A stretch of DNA of 22,998 nt. It comes from a bacterium. Its GTDB lineage: Bacteria; Patescibacteriota; Minisyncoccia; Phycocordibacterales; UBA6065. The stretch's first letter is position 1; every line of letters begins with the position of its first letter. Below the pieces are notes generated by a model. The model saw nothing but the letters and a program-made list of their open reading frames with translations. It was not told the origin of the DNA and did not search any database. The stretch lies in the NCBI GenBank assembly GCA_030648825.1, contig JAUSGU010000064.1, positions 1 to 22,998 on the forward strand. Direction: 5' to 3'. Made by a program: the position numbers and the translations under genes. Shown in pieces: positions 15,721 to 22,998 of the stretch.

Positions 15721-18078
15721 ATGACCAATACAAATACGGTAATTTCAGGAGAAAAGTCAGGGGGATTAGACAGAGCTTCTTTTATTGTTATTCTCATCAC
15801 TATTTTTCTCACCCCTATATTCTTTGTTCCGGCTCTCTCTGTATCATTTCAAATAGGTAAGTCATCTTTTTTTCTCTATGGCATCACTCTGTCGTTTATT
15901 CTCTGGTGTATAGCTCGTTTGCGTGATGGGATATATATTTTTCCACGTACTTTTGTTTATGCTGGATCTGGGATTTTGGCTCTGACTTATGTTCTGGCGA
16001 CCCTATTTTCAGAAAATCGAGTGATGTCTCTCGCTGGTTCCGGTTTTGATCTCGGTACACTTTCCTTTTTTCTACCGTCACTCGTTCTCTCGGCGCTCAT
16101 ACCGTTGGTCGTCAGATCTAAGAAAGAAATATTCTATTCCTGTTTGGCGCTTGGAGCATCATTTTTGGTTGTCGGTGTCTTTCATATAATCAGATTCATT
16201 TTTGGTCCAGATACACTCTCTTTTGGCATGCTGACTGCTGTTACAGCAAATTTTTTTGGAAGGTGGAATGATCTGGCCATCTTCTTTGGCTTGGGTGCTA
16301 TTTTTTCCTGCATAACTCTGGAACGCGGATCTGGAACAAAGTTAATGAGAACGCTCAACTACCTCATTCTGGCCTTTTCCATTGTTATGCTGGTTATTGT
16401 AAACTTTTCCACTGTCTGGATAATTCTCGCCATCCTCTCCTTCATTTATCTAATTTATGAACTATCGTTCGGCAAGAAATCCATCTATTTGGGTGCTCGT
16501 TTGCCGTATCACGCTCTCATAGTTCTGACACTTTCCGTTATCTTTATTTTCGCCGGCGGAAAAATAGGCGGAGCCATATCGAGTTCTCTGGGAATATCTC
16601 AAGTGGAAGTTCGCCCATCATGGAGCGCCACTCTAGATGTTTCAAAAGCAACCATCAAAGAGAGTCCTCTATTCGGCGCCGGACCGAACCGTTTTTCTTC
16701 TGAATGGCTTCTCCACAAACCGGCAGGCATCAATAACACTCCTTTTTGGAATACCGATTTCAATTATGGTATCGGATTTATTCCGAGCTTTCTCTCAACC
16801 ACCGGTATCATAGGATTTTTGGCGATACTACTCTATGTGGGATTGTTTTTGGTAAAATCGGTTCGAGCACTCTTTCGTGAGGTCTCTCCGACATCATCAC
16901 GCTATCTCGTTATCGTCTCTCTCTTTGGAAGTGTTTATCTATGGATTTTCTCGATTATATATGCGCCTTCCTCTACCATTTGGATTCTTACCATGATTTT
17001 ATCGGGACTTTTTATTGCGGGAGAATGCGAAGAAGGCGCTATTCGCACGACCTCGTATTCAGTCATAGAAAAACCGGCAGCCAGTTTCATATCGGTTCTC
17101 CTCACCATTCTCCTCCTCATAGCGTCTTTATCTTTCGGTTATTTTGTGACGATCAAACTCATATCTAACGTGTATTTCCAGAAAAGTATTATCTCGGCGA
17201 ATCAAACAGGCGATTTGGATGGAGCCGCGATAGGGATAGCTCGCGCCATTTCGTTCGGAGAAAACAGTGTTTATTATCAGTCTTTGTCGGAAATTTATTT
17301 GGCAAAAATAAATACTTTGCTCAATGACAAAAATATAAATCAAACGGAAGCTCAGAAACAATTTCAGGATAATTTGAGCGCGGCTATACAAGCTGGAGAA
17401 GAAGCTGTCAGAGTAGATCCGACAAATTACAGAAATCATCTCATGTTTGGTAGAGTTTTTGAGGCTGTCGTACCACTCAATATCTCTGGTGCCTATGAAA
17501 ATGCCAAAAAATCCTATGAATCTGCTCTGGCTTTGAATCCTGCCAGTCCGGAAATATATCTGATTTTGGCTCGGTTGGAAACGGCCCACAAAGACAATGA
17601 AGCCGCCAAAAATTACATAACTCTGGCGCTTGAAAAGAAAAACGATTATGCGGACGCGATTTTCCTCCTATCTCAAATTCAGATTGCGGAAAACGATGTG
17701 GTAAATGCCATTAAATCCGTAGAAGCGGTGGCCACTCTGTCTCCTTCGGATCCGGGAATATTTCTACAACTCGGTCTCCTGTATTACAGTAATAAAAATT
17801 ATCAGAACGCTGTTTTTGCTCTAGAAAGGGCGGTAACTCTCAATCCGCAATACGCCAATGCCAAATATTTCCTAGGTCTCTCTTATTATCAGATAGGAGA
17901 AAAAGCCAAAGCTATGACTCAATTCACAGACTTGCAGGCTACCAATCCGGATAATGTTGAAGTAAAGGCCATAATAAAAAATCTGGAATTGGGTAAACCA
18001 CCACTCTCAAATCAAGCGACTCCTGAAAAGAGGTCCAGCACGCCGGTGAAAGAAACTGGTGTTTCGGAAGAGATTTAA
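15721..18078 (+). CDS. O-antigen ligase/polymerase-like membrane protein with TPR tail
   Basis: A 785-residue protein of the same build as the one at 32. It has about 11 hydrophobic segments in residues 20-460. The ligase signature follows R298 (RPSWSATLDVSKATIKESPLFGAGPNRF), and a large outer loop contains FNYGIGFIPSFLSTTGIIGFL. From residue about 490 onward there are four to five TPR units (YENAKKSYESALALNPASPEIYLILARLE; NYQNAVFALERAVTLNPQYANAKYFLGLSYYQIGEKAKAM). It ends with a Ser/Pro/Lys-rich tail. It probably polymerises or ligates a surface glycan; the histidine of the usual HN motif is not evident in the outer loop, so activity is uncertain. murJ follows after 17 bases, suggesting one transcript. 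Confidence 0.83.
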   Translation: MTNTNTVISGEKSGGLDRASFIVILITIFLTPIFFVPALSVSFQIGKSSFFLYGITLSFILWCIARLRDGIYIFPRTFVYAGSGILALTYVLATLFSENRVMSLAGSGFDLGTLSFFLPSLVLSALIPLVVRSKKEIFYSCLALGASFLVVGVFHIIRFIFGPDTLSFGMLTAVTANFFGRWNDLAIFFGLGAIFSCITLERGSGTKLMRTLNYLILAFSIVMLVIVNFSTVWIILAILSFIYLIYELSFGKKSIYLGARLPYHALIVLTLSVIFIFAGGKIGGAISSSLGISQVEVRPSWSATLDVSKATIKESPLFGAGPNRFSSEWLLHKPAGINNTPFWNTDFNYGIGFIPSFLSTTGIIGFLAILLYVGLFLVKSVRALFREVSPTSSRYLVIVSLFGSVYLWIFSIIYAPSSTIWILTMILSGLFIAGECEEGAIRTTSYSVIEKPAASFISVLLTILLLIASLSFGYFVTIKLISNVYFQKSIISANQTGDLDGAAIGIARAISFGENSVYYQSLSEIYLAKINTLLNDKNINQTEAQKQFQDNLSAAIQAGEEAVRVDPTNYRNHLMFGRVFEAVVPLNISGAYENAKKSYESALALNPASPEIYLILARLETAHKDNEAAKNYITLALEKKNDYADAIFLLSQIQIAENDVVNAIKSVEAVATLSPSDPGIFLQLGLLYYSNKNYQNAVFALERAVTLNPQYANAKYFLGLSYYQIGEKAKAMTQFTDLQATNPDNVEVKAIIKNLELGKPPLSNQATPEKRSSTPVKETGVSEEI

Positions 18079-18095
18079 GCTGAAACGGCAAAATA

Positions 18096-19784
18096 ATGGT
18101 AAAAAAAATCCTGTCATTTGTCGGTGGTATGGGCAGAGAAATTACAGGACTACATGAGGCCGCGTACCTCTTGGCTGGCTCGGCGATGGCATCCCTCCTA
18201 TTTGCTCTCATTCGCGATAGACTCTTGGCCCACAGTCTCGGTGCCAGTACTATGCTCGATGTTTACTTTGCCGCTTTTCGTGTACCTGATTTCATATTTG
18301 TGATGGTGGCGTCTCTGGTATCAACATCAATTCTCGTGCCTTTTCTCATAGAGAGCAAAGAAAAAGGCGTGGATGAACTCAAGGTGTCTATTCAAAGTTT
18401 GTTTTCGGCTTTTTCAATTCTTATTATTGTTGTTTGCGGTATAGCATATTTTCTCATGCCGTGGCTTCTACACGCGCTCTTTCCGAATCTCTTTATTCTG
18501 GGCTTTGGTGATACGCTCATCAGTACTTCACGTATTCTCCTCCTCTCTCCGGTGCTCCTCGGTGTGGCGTCATTCTTTGCTTCCATAACCCAGATTCAAA
18601 ACCGTTTTCTCGTTTACGCTCTGTCGTATCCGCTATACAACATAGGTATCATATTCGGCATTATATTCTTTTTGCCGTCTTGGGGCATTGGTGGTTTGGC
18701 GTTTGGCGTCATTCTCGGCGCTCTGTTCCTGTCTCTCACTCAAATACCGCTCGTCATAAAGGACGGACTTTTTCCTCGGTTCTCTTTCTGTTTTGATTGG
18801 GGAAAAATAAAGAGAGTAGCCAAACTCTCTATTCCTCGCACCGTCACATTGTCGTCTCAACAGATTACAAATCTCGGTCTCATATCTTTTGCCTCTTTTC
18901 TCGGCGCCGGTTCCATATCAATTTTTAATCTGGCTCAAAATCTCCAGTCGGTGCCTCTGTCCATAATCGGCGCCAGCTACTCGTCCGCAATATTTCCAAT
19001 CTTGGCGCGATTCAGTGTTCAAAAAGACAGAGAAGGTTTTTTGTCTCGCATGATTGCCGCTGGTAAGCATGTCATATTCTGGTCTATACCCATAACTGTA
19101 CTGTTTATTGTTCTCCGCGCCCAAATTGTCCGTGTGGTCCTCGGTTCCGGCCAATTCAGCTGGTCGGATACTAAACTGACTGCCGCCGCTCTAGCTCTCT
19201 TTGTCGTATCATCCGTTGGTCAGGGTTTGATACTACTCTTTGTTCGTTCTTTCTATGCGGAAGGCAAAACAGCCAAACCTCTCTTTATCAATATAATATC
19301 TACTGTTGTCACTGTTCTCATGGGTTTTGGTCTCATAAAACTCTACTATTCGGCGCCCGATTTTGCTTATTTTGTACAATCACTTTTAAAGACAAGTGGA
19401 GCAAATGATTCATCTGTTCTCATGTTGCCGTTGGCATTTACTCTCGGCACTTTTCTCAATCTATATCTCCATTGGCGATCTTTTGCTGGAGAGTTTCCGA
19501 GCTTTACTGCGCCGGTCATGAAAACCGCTTTTCATTCGATCTCCGCGTCTATTATCGGTGGATATGCTTCCTATCTTTCACTCAATATATTTGATGATAT
19601 ATTTGGTCTGACTACTCTCTTTGGTGTGTTTATGCAGGGATTATGCGCCGGTATTGTCGGTATCGCAGTGATCTTGATTGTGCTCAAAGTATTGAAATCA
19701 CCGGAATTAAAGGATATACATGAAGCTTTCGCAAAAAAAGTTTGGGGAGTTGACAAGGCGTCATTAGATAAATTGCCGTCTTGA
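18096..19784 (+). CDS. murJ: MurJ/MviN family lipid flippase
   Basis: MurJ moves lipid II across the cytoplasmic membrane for peptidoglycan assembly. The 562-residue protein has about 14 hydrophobic segments. It shows the family N-terminus: LLAGSAMASLLFALIRDRLLAHSLGASTMLDVYFAAFRVPDFIF, including the conserved arginine and the DVYFAAFRVPD motif, then VSTSILVPFLIE. SIPRTVTLSSQQITNLG and SAIFPILARFS are also MurJ-like. Given the adjacent ligase-like gene, a flippase for another polyprenyl-linked glycan (Wzx-like) is the main alternative, but the MurJ match is better. The ATG lies 17 bases after the previous stop with no Shine-Dalgarno or own -10, consistent with cotranscription. Confidence 0.9.
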   Translation: MVKKILSFVGGMGREITGLHEAAYLLAGSAMASLLFALIRDRLLAHSLGASTMLDVYFAAFRVPDFIFVMVASLVSTSILVPFLIESKEKGVDELKVSIQSLFSAFSILIIVVCGIAYFLMPWLLHALFPNLFILGFGDTLISTSRILLLSPVLLGVASFFASITQIQNRFLVYALSYPLYNIGIIFGIIFFLPSWGIGGLAFGVILGALFLSLTQIPLVIKDGLFPRFSFCFDWGKIKRVAKLSIPRTVTLSSQQITNLGLISFASFLGAGSISIFNLAQNLQSVPLSIIGASYSSAIFPILARFSVQKDREGFLSRMIAAGKHVIFWSIPITVLFIVLRAQIVRVVLGSGQFSWSDTKLTAAALALFVVSSVGQGLILLFVRSFYAEGKTAKPLFINIISTVVTVLMGFGLIKLYYSAPDFAYFVQSLLKTSGANDSSVLMLPLAFTLGTFLNLYLHWRSFAGEFPSFTAPVMKTAFHSISASIIGGYASYLSLNIFDDIFGLTTLFGVFMQGLCAGIVGIAVILIVLKVLKSPELKDIHEAFAKKVWGVDKASLDKLPS

Positions 19785-19803
19785 ATATGGTATCAAAGAG
19801 AAG

Positions 19804-21825
<2,022 letters not shown>

Positions 21826-21834
21826 GTTTAAAAG

Positions 21835-21861
21835 AGCGAAAGGAAGAGTGTTTCTTTCGCT
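21835..21861 (+). terminator. Hairpin after ligA, probable weak terminator
   Basis: AGCGAAAG (21835-21842) pairs perfectly with CTTTCGCT (21854-21861) around an 11-base loop, 10 bases after the ligA stop. There is no clear U-run afterwards. Confidence 0.4.
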
Positions 21862-21893
21862 TCCTATAAAGTCTTAATATGAGCCATATAATA

Positions 21894-21948
21894 GAGTATA
21901 CTCATTAAAAGCTTGACTTTTGTATACAATAGGTGTATACTATTATAC
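21894..21948. promoter_or_regulatory. Cluster of GTATAC palindromes around a promoter
   Basis: GTATAC cores lie at 21896-21901 (inside the perfect GAGTATACTC), 21922-21927 (inside the perfect TTGTATACAA) and 21935-21940, spaced 26 and 13 bases. The second lies in the promoter spacer and the third overlaps the -10. AATAG (21928-21932) and CTATT (21940-21944) form a further dyad. This looks like a set of repressor sites. Confidence 0.5.
21913..21941 (+). promoter_or_regulatory. Strong sigma-70-type promoter
   Basis: TTGACT (21913-21918), an exact 17-base spacer and TATACT (21936-21941) form the best two-part promoter in the window. The predicted start is near 21948. The transcript would cover the small ORFs up to the terminator near 22305, about 360 bases. 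Confidence 0.7.
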
Positions 21949-22000
21949 AGAAATCAAGTGGCTCTTTAAAGCAGGTTATGTGCAGAAGTGGAAGTACGAT

Positions 22001-22051
22001 ATGACAATTTCGCCCTATCGCGCTTCAAAACTGCACAAATTCAACCATTAA
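22001..22051 (+). CDS. Possible 16-codon leader peptide
   Basis: The ORF reads MTISPYRASKLHKFNH and ends 14 bases before the next ATG. GGAAG at 21990-21994 lies 6 bases upstream, one of the very few Shine-Dalgarno-like sites in the window. The reading frame is open further upstream (GTG at 21980 gives VQKWKYD before it). It could equally be untranslated leader. Confidence 0.25.
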   Translation: MTISPYRASKLHKFNH

Positions 22052-22065
22052 AACCTAATACAGTC

Positions 22066-22251
22066 ATGAACAAATTAGAACCGCTCAATTCAGGACACTA
22101 TTCCAGGCTATTTTTTTTGATCTTATCTCTGTTTATCAGCGGGCAAGTTAATTCTTGTGTCTATAAAAATGAGATTCTAAAGGAAGTTACGGCGTTGAAA
22201 ACCGAACTCCAAGCCCAGCACGCGAAAGTCGCCGTAGAGACCTCGCAGTAA
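22066..22251 (+). CDS. Small membrane or lipoprotein-like protein, unrecognised
   Basis: From the ATG at 22066 it has 61 residues: a polar start, one hydrophobic segment (LFFLILSLFISGQV, about residues 16-29), then a charged, heptad-like helix (EILKEVTALKTELQAQHAKVAVE). VNSC at the end of the hydrophobic stretch is a poor lipobox, so a lipoprotein is possible but not well supported. An in-frame GTG at 21988 would add 26 residues without making a better protein. No family is recognised. A strong promoter lies about 120 bases upstream and a good terminator follows, so something here is transcribed as a unit. The long leader is unlike the leaderless genes around it. Confidence 0.5.
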   Translation: MNKLEPLNSGHYSRLFFLILSLFISGQVNSCVYKNEILKEVTALKTELQAQHAKVAVETSQ

Positions 22252-22259
22252 TCGGTCTC
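22237..22259 (+). other. Hairpin across the stop codon of the small ORF
   Basis: GAGACC (22237-22242) pairs with GGTCTC (22254-22259) around an 11-base loop that contains the TAA. It may stabilise the 3' end together with the terminator that follows. Confidence 0.4.
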
Positions 22260-22277
22260 AGTCAGCTTTCGTTTTAC

Positions 22278-22305
22278 AAACTGCATTCGTGCAGTTTTGT
22301 TTTTG
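22278..22305 (+). terminator. Strong intrinsic terminator
   Basis: AAACTGCA (22278-22285) and TGCAGTTT (22290-22297) form a perfect 8-bp stem closed by a TTCG tetraloop, followed by TGTTTTTG. This is the clearest terminator on the plus strand of the window. Confidence 0.88.
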
Positions 22306-22342
22306 TTTATTTATCCACACTTATCCTTACCGTGCGAAACTT

Positions 22343-22348
22343 TATAAT
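22343..22348 (+). promoter_or_regulatory. -10 element (TATAAT) upstream of the A+T-rich ORF
   Basis: A perfect TATAAT lies about 50 bases before the GTG starts at 22398/22401, with a poor -35 (TTATCC, 22321-22326, 16-base spacing). An alternative is TAGGCT (22389-22394), exactly 6 bases before the GTG at 22401. Confidence 0.35.
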
Positions 22349-22397
22349 TTCTTTATAAAATCTTTATCTTTTCTTTATTTCAATTTTGTAGGCTGTA

Positions 22398-22778
22398 GTG
22401 GTGTTTTTCCGCGATCAAAAAATTAATATATCTAAATATAAAGTTTTATACAGAAGTATTGGTAATATTCAATGCTCGCATTTTGATAATGAAAAAATAT
22501 TTTTTAACAAAAAGGGTTTCAATCACCTCGTACGCAAAGGAAAGAATTGGCGTCCTCTAATTGAACAAAATAGAAGATTGTCACTTTTGAAATATTGCAA
22601 GAGTATAATAAGTGGCGAATATATATCTGTTGAACATAGAATTATTAAGAAAAAAAACAAGATAATTCATTTTTGGGCATTCAAATCGTGTATTGATGAT
22701 ATATACATGAAACTTATTATCAGACAAACAAATAAAGGACCAAAGCAATTTTTCGGCATTTTTCCCATAAAACACTAA
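22398..22778 (+). CDS. Small basic protein, possible BECR-fold (barnase/EndoU/RelE-like) nuclease
   Basis: A 126-residue, lysine-rich protein starting with GTG (22398 or 22401). It was not recognised with certainty. The layout is a beta-like IFFNKKGFNHLVRKG with a histidine, a helix LIEQNRRLSLLKYCKSIIS, then beta-hairpin-like strands (EHRIIKKKNKIIHFWAFKS, YMKLIIRQTNKGPKQFFGIFP). This resembles the small nuclease-like proteins of the BECR superfamily found in phage and toxin contexts; this is inference from pattern, and a nucleic-acid-binding protein is an alternative. Composition differs sharply from its neighbours: two 60-base stretches counted (22441-22500 and 22621-22680) have 14 and 13 G+C. 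That suggests recent acquisition. No partner antitoxin is evident beyond the small ORF upstream. Confidence 0.6.
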   Translation: MVFFRDQKINISKYKVLYRSIGNIQCSHFDNEKIFFNKKGFNHLVRKGKNWRPLIEQNRRLSLLKYCKSIISGEYISVEHRIIKKKNKIIHFWAFKSCIDDIYMKLIIRQTNKGPKQFFGIFPIKH

Positions 22779-22798
22779 ACACCCCGAAAGGTGTTTAG
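22775..22798. terminator. Perfect 9-bp hairpin over the stop codon
   Basis: CTAAACACC (22775-22783) pairs with GGTGTTTAG (22790-22798), loop CCGAAA; the stop TAA is in the left arm. No U-run follows on the plus strand, whereas on the minus strand TGTTTTATGG follows. It may protect or end the transcript. Confidence 0.5.
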
Positions 22799-22959
22799 AA
22801 GGGCTTGCCATCAATTGTATGAATAGACGCAGGCTCATTTAGAGTACGTCACAAGCTCTTGTCTGTAATGATAGCGAGTCTATTTTTTTTGTCAACAACA
22901 ACTCAACAAAACTCGGTTTTTCATCTCGCAGAATAGAGGCTTATTTGCTATAGTACAAA

Positions 22960-22965
22960 TACAAT
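22960..22965 (+). promoter_or_regulatory. -10 element of the last gene, leaderless
   Basis: TACAAT ends exactly 6 bases before the ATG at 22972, repeating the leaderless pattern. The rest of 22799-22959 holds no gene that I can support and no clear RNA. Confidence 0.4.
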
Positions 22966-22971
22966 AAAAAT

Positions 22972-22998
22972 ATGATAACTCGTGCAGAAGTAGAAAAA
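22972..22998 (+). CDS. Start of a further gene, cut by the window edge
   Basis: Nine codons, MITRAEVEK, run to the end of the window. The call rests on the ATG and the -10 element at the leaderless distance. The product cannot be identified. Confidence 0.4.

Overview
The window looks like a chromosome segment of a Candidate Phyla Radiation (Patescibacteria) bacterium, most likely a Parcubacteria/Paceibacteria-type lineage. This is inferred from gene content and protein style, not from a search. Genes are tightly packed housekeeping genes with modest G+C and little spacing. Shine-Dalgarno sites are almost absent, and several -10 hexamers sit exactly where transcription would begin at the start codon. 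TGA, TAG and TAA are all used as stops (murB ends in TGA), so the code appears standard rather than the TGA=Gly code of Gracilibacteria/SR1.

Layout, left to right. (1) 32-3429: a membrane O-antigen-ligase-like protein with a TPR tail, a roughly 115-bp nested palindromic element, then murB (peptidoglycan precursor synthesis) carrying an in-frame palindromic insertion. (2) 3484-6995: secA, a DedA-family membrane protein and an unrecognised small membrane/coiled-coil protein, all on +. (3) 7013-8260: eno on the minus strand, divergent from obg. (4) 8322-11259: obg, gatB and a DUF192 protein. (5) 11260-15292: a palindrome-rich intergenic region, then nrdA and nrdB. The NrdB has the Phe/Glu signature of subclass Ic (Mn/Fe) R2 proteins. 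(6) 15293-15720: the RNase P RNA gene on the minus strand, sharing overlapping divergent promoters with (7) 15721-19784, a second O-antigen-ligase/TPR protein and murJ. (8) 19816-21825: ligA, whose zinc finger has lost two of its four cysteines. (9) 21826-22998: an accessory-looking tail with a strong promoter embedded in GTATAC palindromes, a 61-residue membrane or lipoprotein-like ORF ending at a textbook terminator, a very A+T-rich ORF that may be a BECR-fold nuclease, and the first codons of a further gene.

The genes cover envelope building (murB, murJ, two Wzy/WaaL-like proteins), secretion (secA), dNTP supply and DNA repair/replication (nrdAB, ligA), translation and tRNA maturation (obg, gatB, rnpB) and glycolysis (eno). 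The parts that most deserve a second look are the leaderless promoter pattern, the two palindromic insertions, the operator-like palindromes before nrdA, the NrdB metal-site signature, the degenerate LigA zinc site and the small genes at the right end.
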